A stretch of DNA of 28,749 nucleotides. Source: a virus. Location: positions 1-28,749 of the IMG/VR virus record IMGVR_UViG_3300032088_000050; one strand, given 5' to 3'. This document shows, piece after piece, positions 23,418 through 28,749 of this stretch. Each line of letters starts with the position of its first letter. Position 1 is the stretch's first letter. The notes beneath the pieces were generated by a model, which did no database searches, was not told where the DNA came from, and saw nothing but the letters and a program-made list of their open reading frames with translations. The translations under genes were made by a program, and so were the position numbers.

Positions 23418-25121
23418 TTAAACTATTCTATTAATAAGTACCGTTACGCTGTTAGTTGCTATTGTATTGTTAAATGTTATTTCTACTTCATCATTGCTAG
23501 TCCTTTCTACATCGGCATAAATAGTAACACCATTGGAGTCATATAGCTGCACCATAACAGCCCTTGAACCTAAACTATGGGTTACATCGTATACAGTAGC
23601 CGTTCCGTCACCAATTTGTTGAGAATAATTAAGATTAGATGATATACAACTTTCAACCGCTGTACAGAAGTCAGTTACCTGAGATGCTGTGATTGCAATA
23701 TTCTGTTCTGCCAGTGACGTAAGCAAACCCTTTGCGGTTACCGTGGCAGAGAGAGACTTACTCGCAGAACCATAACTAGCGGCAGTTACACCCGTGTCGT
23801 CTAGTGTTATGAACCCATTAGGAGTGGCACTAAAGTTTGCAGAGTCAAATCCTGCGACACCCTTCTCTGTAGCCCCGTCATTAGTTCCCGTGCCTGCAAT
23901 GTTAGCGTCTGCAATTACAACCGTGTAGTCCGAAAGAGATGGAGTTGAACTTGCCGCAATGTCTGAGTTAGCAAATATTAAGTCACCAGGCTCTAAGTTC
24001 TCTGTAAAGAAAGATCCCGCAACTGTTACGGCAAAGAAGTCACCCTGTGTCAAGGCTACGTTTGATCCACCCGTTAATGCAGGGGTGTTTGTAGATGCGT
24101 TGTATCCACCCTGGAATACTCCCACTCCTGCAACTAAGGACTGTACCTGTCCTAGGTTTACACCATCTGTACCTGCTGTACCAGTTTTGACATCTAATAA
24201 TTTATTGTTCCCAAGGTCTACATCTGCCTCTGCATCTCCCCACTGGTCTAAGTGTACGTTGCTGTATAGTATTTTTTCGTTTGCAGTTCCATCTACGCCT
24301 ACCAAGAAGTCTGTAGCGGGGTCAATAGTTGTAACCGTACTTAAGTCACTTAAAGCAAGATTTGTTGTCAAAATATCTGTACCACTAGCTACAGTGTTTA
24401 TACCTGTCCCCCCCACTATACGAACTTGGTTTCCATCCGTTATTACCTGTGGCGTACCCGACTCTCCAGCTAATTCCCAGCTACTCATTGTACCTGCCCC
24501 TCCATCAGTAGCAGCAGTAATCCTACCCTGTGCATCAACAGTAATATCAGCGGATGTATAAGTACCCGCTGTTACAGCAGTGTCGTCAAGGCTTATTGTT
24601 ACCGTGTCTGTGTTTGAAACAAGAGATGTCAGTCCTGTACCCCCAGCTATGTCTACCGTGTTCCCGTTTGATATAGTTTGGTTAGTTCCACTGTCAGCAG
24701 TTAAGTTCCAGGTGTATACCTGTGCAGACAGATTAATAGTCTGCAGCCTAACTCCAGTAACGTGTCCCGTAGTATTAGTGGTTACGGTGTCTATTGCAGT
24801 AAAGCTGCCTCCAAAAATAGGAGTAATGCTGGTTGTCGTGTCATTTCGTGTTGTATCATCGTGGTTGACTGTGACCACAGGGCCTCCTGAGTTTACGGTG
24901 GTTATATACGTGCCTCCGTTTACGTCAGTAATGTTACCCCCTGTTGTATTTATTACCTGCCAGTTACTACCGTCATAGTACTTCATCTGGTTGGTGTCTG
25001 TCCTGTATATCAGCTGACCCTCTCCAGTTAATCCAGACGGGTCTGCTGCTAGGTTCTGAACCTTGAAGTTCTGTAACTCTCCGTTTGTTAAGTCAACGTT
25101 GGATAGAAATCTTATTGCCAT
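23418..25121 (-). CDS. Long tail fibre with repeat modules
   Basis: A 567-residue, Thr/Gly/Asn-rich beta protein. The start MAIRFLSNVDLTNGELQNFK is like that of the other long fibre, then comes GQLIYRTDTNQMKYYDGSNW, a common fibre segment. Two tandem modules follow (TWNLTADSGTNQ...VDIAGGTG and SWELAGESGTPQ...RIVGGTG), each related to a module in the 671-residue fibre; at DNA level 24511-24590 still matches 22141-22220. The end (YDVTHSLGSRAVMVQLYDSN, VEITFNNTIATNSVTVLIN) resembles the end of the 241-residue fibre. No S74 chaperone is present, so folding may need another factor. It probably contacts the host surface or links fibre parts. Confidence 0.82.
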   Translation of the reverse strand: MAIRFLSNVDLTNGELQNFKVQNLAADPSGLTGEGQLIYRTDTNQMKYYDGSNWQVINTTGGNITDVNGGTYITTVNSGGPVVTVNHDDTTRNDTTTSITPIFGGSFTAIDTVTTNTTGHVTGVRLQTINLSAQVYTWNLTADSGTNQTISNGNTVDIAGGTGLTSLVSNTDTVTISLDDTAVTAGTYTSADITVDAQGRITAATDGGAGTMSSWELAGESGTPQVITDGNQVRIVGGTGINTVASGTDILTTNLALSDLSTVTTIDPATDFLVGVDGTANEKILYSNVHLDQWGDAEADVDLGNNKLLDVKTGTAGTDGVNLGQVQSLVAGVGVFQGGYNASTNTPALTGGSNVALTQGDFFAVTVAGSFFTENLEPGDLIFANSDIAASSTPSLSDYTVVIADANIAGTGTNDGATEKGVAGFDSANFSATPNGFITLDDTGVTAASYGSASKSLSATVTAKGLLTSLAEQNIAITASQVTDFCTAVESCISSNLNYSQQIGDGTATVYDVTHSLGSRAVMVQLYDSNGVTIYADVERTSNDEVEITFNNTIATNSVTVLINRIV

Positions 25122-25135
25122 GGTATTAATTGTTC

Positions 25136-25861
25136 TTAATTAAAAAATGCCTTTCCTGTAAAGGCAGCCCTAAATGATATTGTTACTTCGTTTATATTGT
25201 TGTATTCTACCTGTCCGTTTACTAACGTATTGGCCGAGTCTACCACAGTCACAGACGGAAACTTATTTAAGTTGTGGGTAACTACCCATGTATTAGAAGC
25301 TACATTCTGTGTGTACACAAAGTTTTTGTCTACTGTCTCACCCACTTGGTACGTAAGCAAAGATATGAAATAATCTTCTTCTTGTTTTAAGCTACCGTTC
25401 CCAGCCTTGTACGTGAGACCAATGTTATAGAAGTTATTGTCAGCAGGGTCAGCTGCCTGTGAGTCCCACTCAAATATTGCCCACTGACTCATGTCGTTAC
25501 ACTGCGTTATCAGTACCTCGCTCCCAATAAACGGTGAGTTATATAGGGTAGATATCTCAAAGGGTGGGTTTGAGTTTAAGCTGTATGTGTCAAACTTACT
25601 AAGCGTGAATGAGTTTATAGAGCTAAACAGAACCTGGTCAGCTCCGTATGGATTAAAACTAATAGTTGCGTTACCTCTTACCCCCTCGTTCTGGTAGGTG
25701 TACCTCAGTAGCTGACTCTGGGTTGCCTTTTTGTTTATGAAGTCAGCAACATCACCAGCGGTAAAGTTCTTGGTCTGCCAAGAATTTTGAGAGTCAGACC
25801 CAATCCACTTGTCTGCTGCTACTACGTTAGTGTCTATTTCGTATGTTGCTATCTTTGCCAT
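25136..25861 (-). CDS. Short tail fibre / fibre adaptor
   Basis: A 241-residue protein with the N-terminal block MAKIATYEIDTNVVAADKWI, then SDSQNSWQTKNFTAGDVADF, a widespread virion-anchor segment in marine Bacteroidota phage fibres as I recall. The middle is variable. The C-terminal block (NTWVVTHNLNKFPSVTVVDS, then VEYNNINEVTISFRAAFTGK) is a common fibre-tip beta domain. The C-terminus of the next fibre has the same TH-L-x motif. Position first among the long fibres fits an adaptor that attaches others. Receptor binding is inferred. Confidence 0.8.
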   Translation of the reverse strand: MAKIATYEIDTNVVAADKWIGSDSQNSWQTKNFTAGDVADFINKKATQSQLLRYTYQNEGVRGNATISFNPYGADQVLFSSINSFTLSKFDTYSLNSNPPFEISTLYNSPFIGSEVLITQCNDMSQWAIFEWDSQAADPADNNFYNIGLTYKAGNGSLKQEEDYFISLLTYQVGETVDKNFVYTQNVASNTWVVTHNLNKFPSVTVVDSANTLVNGQVEYNNINEVTISFRAAFTGKAFFN

Positions 25862-25866
25862 TAATC

Positions 25867-26316
25867 TTATTTAGTTATTGCCTTGCCCTTCTCATACGAC
25901 CTGCCACCAAAGTAGGCGGCAACTATTGTTAGGAGAAGCATCTTTAATAAATCTTTCCACTCGTTGTCAACCGTAAAGTTAATAAATCCTGAGTCAATGA
26001 AAATAAGTATGACCGTGCTTAGTACCACGAACGCTAACGTCAATGGCCTGATGGACTTAGACAGTGCGTTGTCGCTTGACATGTCTGAAGACCACCTCTT
26101 AGTCACCTCCTGAAGCTCAGTGTTCTGGTAGTCGTATATCATCTGCTGAAGCTTTATCTTGTCCTCAGTAGAAATATCAGCCTTAGTTATCTCTGAAATA
26201 GCATCCTTGGGTGACACAACCCCGTCAAGAACCTTACCTAGTCCTGGGTTTATTATGTGCGCAGCCCCCAGTAGGATCTTACCTATTGTGGTCTCTTTGA
26301 ATTTTTTCTTTGGCAT
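25867..26316 (-). CDS. Holin, GTA three-TM type
   Basis: A 149-residue membrane protein. The first 75 residues are soluble and charged (MPKKKFKETTIGKILLGAAH; IKLQQMIYDYQNTELQEVTK). RWSSDMSSDNALSKSIRP (74-91) then leads into a first membrane span (about 91-107, LTLAFVVLSTVILIFI) and a second (about 122-136, DLLKMLLLTIVAAYF), ending GGRSYEKGK. This order, with W-S-D-M-S-D, RPL and AYFGGRS-YEK, matches the holin of 3TMs family known from gene transfer agents and many phages. It makes the pore that ends infection. A third span may be the weak segment near residues 11-21. No endolysin is in the window. Confidence 0.8.
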   Translation of the reverse strand: MPKKKFKETTIGKILLGAAHIINPGLGKVLDGVVSPKDAISEITKADISTEDKIKLQQMIYDYQNTELQEVTKRWSSDMSSDNALSKSIRPLTLAFVVLSTVILIFIDSGFINFTVDNEWKDLLKMLLLTIVAAYFGGRSYEKGKAITK

Positions 26317-26329
26317 TAGTTACGATCAT

Positions 26330-26506
26330 TTACTTGTTTGTTTCTTGATCGTCTCTATTGTGTAATAACAGCCACTTGTTTATCGTATAGCCTATGGATA
26401 CCACTAACAACACCAGTTTTAATGTCATGTCAATAGTCGTTAAGGATATTGCGAATGTGCTTGCATTCAGTAGGTATAGTTTTATATCTGACATCCAAGC
26501 ATTCAT
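26330..26506 (-). CDS. Small membrane protein next to the holin
   Basis: A 58-residue protein from the ATG at 26506. A longer frame would need a TTG at 26545. One strong hydrophobic segment (about residues 27-44, MTLKLVLLVVSIGYTINK) is flanked by a weaker one (YLLNASTFAISLTT) and a charged end (HNRDDQETNK). Its place 13 bases before the holin suggests a helper in lysis, such as a second holin, antiholin or spanin-like part. No lipobox is visible. This is a position-based inference. Confidence 0.6.
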   Translation of the reverse strand: MNAWMSDIKLYLLNASTFAISLTTIDMTLKLVLLVVSIGYTINKWLLLHNRDDQETNK

Positions 26507-26570
26507 TTTACGTATGTATATGTAATCACTAATTGGTCTGACCAAGTATTGTTCTGGTTGTACATAACTG

Positions 26571-27104
26571 TTACCATATTGCTACACAGTTGTTCTCTGC
26601 AGCAGCTGATGTTCCAGTTGTATACAGCTGGATCACTTGTACTGGTAGGTACTCTCCTACAGGGAAGTTAGAGAATGTTACGTCACTTCCTGACACAGTC
26701 TTTACCGTCACGTTCACGTAAGAGCTTGCTGCAGTCATAGTGGCCTCACTGCTACCCACGTATAGTAAGCACCCCTCGGATGACTTTATCCTTGAAGATC
26801 CGTTAGGGCCTCCCAAGAAAATAGTATAGTTCTCAGGTGAAGTAAATATATCTTCACTTACTGACAATATTGTTGAGGTATCTATTGCTGTTACTGTAGC
26901 AACAGAACTGTCTGTAGTGTTATAAATAATATCACCTACACTTACATTAGAAAAGTCAGCTCCAACATCTACAAGTTTATTTGCAGTAGCGGCTGTTGTT
27001 GTTCCAGATAAAACTGGCAGGTCTGCAGCTGGTATTGGAATTGAGTCACTGCCCACAACCTGTAGTGTCATGCCAGTGTTAACTGTAATCTTTGGGTATG
27101 CCAT
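26571..27104 (-). CDS. Beta-rich virion protein with third copy of the shared module
   Basis: A 177-residue protein. It starts MAYPKITVNTGMTLQVVGSD. Residues about 33-97 (SGTTTAATANKLVDVGADFS, VGDIIYNTTDSSVATVTAID, FTSPENYTIFLG) resemble the beta module of two other proteins here: a GTTT entry, a D-x-x-A-x-F strand, a V-GD turn, and a closing Y-I/V strand. The rest is also beta (CLLYVGSSEATMTAASSYVN, FPVGEYLPVQVIQLYTTGTS) and ends NNCVAIW. The latter form is widespread in marine phages as a head or fibre decoration-like protein. The function is unknown; a virion surface role is likely. Confidence 0.72.
   Translation of the reverse strand: MAYPKITVNTGMTLQVVGSDSIPIPAADLPVLSGTTTAATANKLVDVGADFSNVSVGDIIYNTTDSSVATVTAIDTSTILSVSEDIFTSPENYTIFLGGPNGSSRIKSSEGCLLYVGSSEATMTAASSYVNVTVKTVSGSDVTFSNFPVGEYLPVQVIQLYTTGTSAAAENNCVAIW
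26811..27008 (-). other. Beta module, copy 3 (divergent)
   Basis: Codons for residues 33-98 of the 177-residue protein. The match to the other two copies is by pattern (GTTT, LVDVGADFSNVSVGDIIY, TILSVSEDIF, YTIFL) rather than by close identity. Confidence 0.5.
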
Positions 27105-27135
27105 CCTTTTATATTAGAGGGTTAAAAATCTCTTG

Positions 27136-27318
27136 TTAATCTTGCTTGTAAGGAAACTTACGGTTCAACGTGTCTCTCCTTGAAGCACAGCCACAGTCCT
27201 TTCCCATAGCCTTGCTTACTTTTTCCACAACGGTATGTATACCTGTTGCCTTTGTTATCTTCTGGATTGAGTCTCCCAATCCCCTTGACTTATTTTTTTT
27301 CACAATTACAGTCGGCAT
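27136..27318 (-). CDS. Small basic protein with DCGC motif
   Basis: A 60-residue basic protein: MPTVIVKKNKSRGLGDSIQK, then ITKATGIHTVVEKVSKAMG, then KDCGCASRRDTLNRKFPYKQ. The order GLGD, TKATGI, CGC-x-x-R-x-x-x-LN is one I recall from small proteins of marine phages. The paired Cys in a basic context could bind metal or nucleic acid, but function is unknown. The start has no Shine-Dalgarno site; a smaller overlapping frame (27290-27433) covers its first ten codons. Confidence 0.68.
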   Translation of the reverse strand: MPTVIVKKNKSRGLGDSIQKITKATGIHTVVEKVSKAMGKDCGCASRRDTLNRKFPYKQD

Positions 27319-27433
27319 TTGGACATCTTGTTACGTCAAACATTAAGTTAATCATTAGGCAGTTCCAGTTACACTGAGTCCTGCACCAAAATTCTTGAAC
27401 CCACAGGCCCATCCTTATTAATAATTTTCCCAT
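27290..27433 (-). CDS. Possible 47-residue Cys-rich small protein
   Basis: Read from the sequence. The ATG at 27433 shares its first base with the stop of the preceding gene (TAATG) and the frame runs 47 codons to a TAA at 27290. The product opens MGKLLIRMGLWVQEFW and holds six Cys (17, 21, 25, 37, 42, 44), ending PNADCNCEKK. For: translational coupling, a Cys ending like its neighbour's, and filling the longest gap. Against: the many Trp, Cys and Met residues may be a sign of out-of-frame reading, it overlaps the next gene by 29 bases, and the two other frames here are also open for a while. It may be a decayed gene or untranslated spacer instead. Confidence 0.35.
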   Translation of the reverse strand: MGKLLIRMGLWVQEFWCRTQCNWNCLMINLMFDVTRCPNADCNCEKK

Positions 27434-27648
27434 TACTTCTTTATAAGTTTACCTAAGTGATCCTTAACCTTGCCGTCCTTTATACACTGGTGGTTGTAGC
27501 TCATAGACTTGTCACCACCGTATGCATGCCCAGACTCCTTCTTGGACATTCCCTTGCTCTCGTCTCGTCTTGATTTCATTGACTGAGACTTTTTTCCGTT
27601 CCTTGCTCCAAGTGACTCATCGAGTCTTGAATTGTATCCCTGTTTCAT
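27433..27648 (-). CDS. Small basic conserved phage protein
   Basis: A 71-residue, Lys/Arg/Ser-rich protein: MKQGYNSRLDESLGARNGKK, then MKSRRDESKGMSKKESGHAY, and MSYNHQCIKDGKVKDHLGKL. The repeated R-x-DES-x-G motif (residues 8-13 and 27-32) is a form I recall from small proteins in marine phages, often next to DUF5754-type genes. It looks disordered and nucleic-acid-like in charge, so packaging with DNA is possible. Its function is unknown. A TATATTTG box lies 16 bases before the start. Confidence 0.72.
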   Translation of the reverse strand: MKQGYNSRLDESLGARNGKKSQSMKSRRDESKGMSKKESGHAYGGDKSMSYNHQCIKDGKVKDHLGKLIKK

Positions 27649-27664
27649 AATAATTTATTTAATG

Positions 27665-27672
27665 CAAATATA
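27665..27672 (-). promoter_or_regulatory. TAnnTTTG (-7 type) promoter box, TATATTTG
   Basis: The minus strand reads TATATTTG in the 24-base gap before the ATG at 27648. The box partly overlaps nothing but the gap. The twelve bases TTTGCATTAAAT also occur at the box before the acetyltransferase gene (1834-1823). Confidence 0.45.
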
Positions 27673-27963
27673 CTAATATTTTCCTTGCCTATTTTTAGGC
27701 GATGACTTAGTGCTTCCACCCTTCCCTGCCCATAGCTTTTTACATGACCAGTACCTTGCAGTCATCTTAGATGTGGCAGTCGAACAGTTGTGTCTTGCCT
27801 TGAAAGACTTCCTTGCCTTAGCAGAGTAGTTGTGTCCGTACCCCTTAGCACCGAAGTGTATAAGCTTCTCCTTGCCGCCAGCACATGCCTTGACCATCTT
27901 CTTCTTGCCTGCCCTGTCGCTTGCCCTGACGGAGTTGCACTTCATTTTACTTTTATTGGCCAT
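27673..27963 (-). CDS. DUF5754-like small basic protein
   Basis: A 96-residue, very basic protein. The central block LIHFGAKGYGHNYSAKARKS (residues 34-53), followed by FKARHNC, then TSKMTARYWSCKKLWAGKGG and an end SPKNRQGKY, is the pattern I know as DUF5754, found in marine phages and, as I recall, in large algal viruses. Four Cys (9, 27, 60, 74) and several His (36, 44, 58) could form a zinc site. The role is unknown; the charge suggests nucleic-acid contact. It is in a tight run with the fibre-like 157-residue gene (one base apart). Confidence 0.8.
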   Translation of the reverse strand: MANKSKMKCNSVRASDRAGKKKMVKACAGGKEKLIHFGAKGYGHNYSAKARKSFKARHNCSTATSKMTARYWSCKKLWAGKGGSTKSSPKNRQGKY

Positions 27964-27964
27964 A

Positions 27965-28438
27965 CTATGTAGCTTTTGCTTGGATAACAGTCCAGTTTGA
28001 TCCGTCTGACCAAACCGCTATACCATTATACGATTTGTTAATCACATAATGAGTAGTTCCGTCTATTGTTTCAGGAGCTGGTGAATATACATTAACCCTA
28101 TTATTTGCGTCTACTGTTCCGTCTGTAGTGATTCTTAAAAATCTATAAGGCACATCTGCTGCTGAAGGAAGTGTAAAATTATAATCACCACTACTTCCAT
28201 TCCAAGAAAAATCAATAATACTTTTAGTGCCACTGTAGGTAGATGATCCTCCATCAGAAGCTGTAATAAAATCAGGAACTAACTTTACAATACCTGTTTC
28301 AAAATGATTTATCACGTAGTCAGAGACTTGATCAATTGTATATGCGTCTCTGCCTGAATTAGCAAGAGCAGATCCTTTATTCTTTGTTTCTATGCCAGGG
28401 GCTACTCCATGAAATTTAGTTCCTTCGGGTATACTCAT
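27965..28438 (-). CDS. Fibre- or decoration-like structural protein
   Basis: A 157-residue protein that starts MSIPEGTKFHGVAPGIETKN, then KGSALANSGRDAYTIDQVSD, an opening I associate with short structural proteins of marine phages. The second half is beta-rich (IIDFSWNGSSGDYNFTLPSA, HYVINKSYNGIAVWSDGSNW, TVIQAKAT) like a fibre tip. The DNA is more A/T-rich than its neighbours. Its ATG shares a base with the stop of the preceding gene (TAATG). Role in host contact or head decoration is inferred. Confidence 0.72.
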   Translation of the reverse strand: MSIPEGTKFHGVAPGIETKNKGSALANSGRDAYTIDQVSDYVINHFETGIVKLVPDFITASDGGSSTYSGTKSIIDFSWNGSSGDYNFTLPSAADVPYRFLRITTDGTVDANNRVNVYSPAPETIDGTTHYVINKSYNGIAVWSDGSNWTVIQAKAT

Positions 28439-28668
28439 TATCTAACTCCTTTAATATTTTTTACAAACTGCTTACCCTTTGCCCCCTCCTTCTTCTTCTT
28501 CCTTGCGGTAGCAGCTAGTTTTCTTTTTGATAGTGAACGAGCCTTTGCCAGGGGTAGACACCTGTCTGGGTTCTTCTTATTCTTAGAAGTACCGCACTCT
28601 CCCTTTATCTTTCCGTCAGTACCTATACGTACCCACTTCTCGTCCCTCCATTTCTTTAATTCTCCCAT
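28438..28668 (-). CDS. DUF5872/DUF6321-like small basic protein
   Basis: A 76-residue, strongly basic protein. The core KWVRIGTDGKIKGECGTSKN (residues 11-30), followed by KKNPDRCLPLAKARSLSKRK, is the W-x-x-I-x-x-DGK...CG-S-x-x-K...P-x-RC-P pattern of the small marine phage and algal-virus families that I know as DUF5872 or DUF6321; I cannot decide which. Two Cys (25 and 37) may bind metal. The end is Lys-rich, as in nucleic-acid-binding proteins. Its stop overlaps the next start. Confidence 0.75.
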   Translation of the reverse strand: MGELKKWRDEKWVRIGTDGKIKGECGTSKNKKNPDRCLPLAKARSLSKRKLAATARKKKKEGAKGKQFVKNIKGVR

Positions 28669-28670
28669 AC

Positions 28671-28749
28671 CTATGATCCGCAGCCAATACAGTCAACGTA
28701 ACTGTGACTTGGTTTTACTCCGTTTATTTTCATCTTGAGGTTATGTATC
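28671..28749 (-). CDS. C-terminal end of a gene cut by the right edge
   Basis: An open frame comes in from the right edge and ends with TAG at 28671, two bases before the next start. The last 25 codons read IHNLKMKINGVKPSHSYV, then DCIGCGS. Tight spacing and a Cys-x-x-Cys ending fit its small-protein neighbours. Too little is present for a name. Confidence 0.55.
   Translation of the reverse strand, partial: IHNLKMKINGVKPSHSYVDCIGCGS

Noticed and set aside
23959-24561. 200-codon open frame on the plus strand
   Set aside because: It lies wholly opposite the 567-residue fibre, and the low-complexity Thr/Val/Gly codons of that gene explain the lack of stops. The product has no family features.
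26507-26545. TTG start for the small membrane protein
   Set aside because: The extra residues come from a near-palindromic spacer (TTGGTCAGACCAA), and an ATG with A/T-rich leader lies downstream.
27673-27705. Hairpin GCCTA-TAGGC at the end of the DUF5754-like gene as a terminator
   Set aside because: The stem is only five pairs and no T run follows on the minus strand.
1-28749. Search by eye for tRNA genes, CRISPR arrays, insertion sequences and integration genes
   Set aside because: No cloverleaf with GTTCGA-type arm, no regularly spaced repeats and no transposase or integrase motif was found. A covariance-model scan could still find what I missed.

Overview
The window is a compact piece of a tailed double-stranded DNA phage genome. 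Every supported gene lies on the minus strand, so the region is read from right to left. Genes touch or overlap, and no gap reaches 300 bases; the two longest are the 114-base stretch 27319-27432, which holds only a doubtful small ORF, and a 67-base stretch holding a terminator. I see no tRNA, integrase, insertion sequence or CRISPR array. The lineage looks like a short-tailed, crAss-like (Crassvirales-type) marine phage of a Bacteroidota host, probably a flavobacterium. That is an inference from four things: a large terminase with the RRSGFSYMGS motif, a capsid protein with the LRLVGAEMPSNSDLIKW motif, a 1,603-residue tail protein opening with INTNFIAGRMNKS, and the Bacteroidota style of the control signals (TAnnTTTG boxes, A/T-rich leaders in place of Shine-Dalgarno sites, GNVGIGTTTP fibre repeats).

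Layout in transcription order. 28749-27136: very small, mostly Lys/Arg-rich and Cys-containing proteins (DUF5872/DUF6321-like, DUF5754-like) plus one fibre-like protein. 27104-25867: a beta-rich protein and two small membrane proteins, one a three-TM-type holin. 25861-20991: adhesion proteins, namely a short fibre, a long fibre, a DUF7936-like protein and a 671-residue fibre ending in a self-cleaving peptidase S74 chaperone. 20946-18823: small proteins, a tandem GroES-like co-chaperonin, and a 91-residue helical protein in the usual small-terminase position. 18884-11532: large terminase, portal, scaffold candidate, major capsid protein. 11464-8745: a gene of unknown role bracketed by two terminators, then two ring or adaptor proteins. 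8740-1847: the giant tail (muzzle or stabilisation) protein and two tail-tip proteins. 1824-1: a GNAT-like acetyltransferase and two candidate internal virion proteins, the last cut by the window edge.

Together these genes make the packaging motor, capsid, tail, receptor-binding apparatus and part of the lysis machinery, so this is the late or structural module. No replication, transcription or endolysin gene is visible. The most interesting points are a small beta domain reused in three different proteins, the duplicated GroES fold next to the head genes, an EF-hand-type loop inserted in the S74 chaperone, a family of TAnnTTTG boxes in the few larger gaps, and a cluster of tiny D-C-x(1-2)-C proteins.
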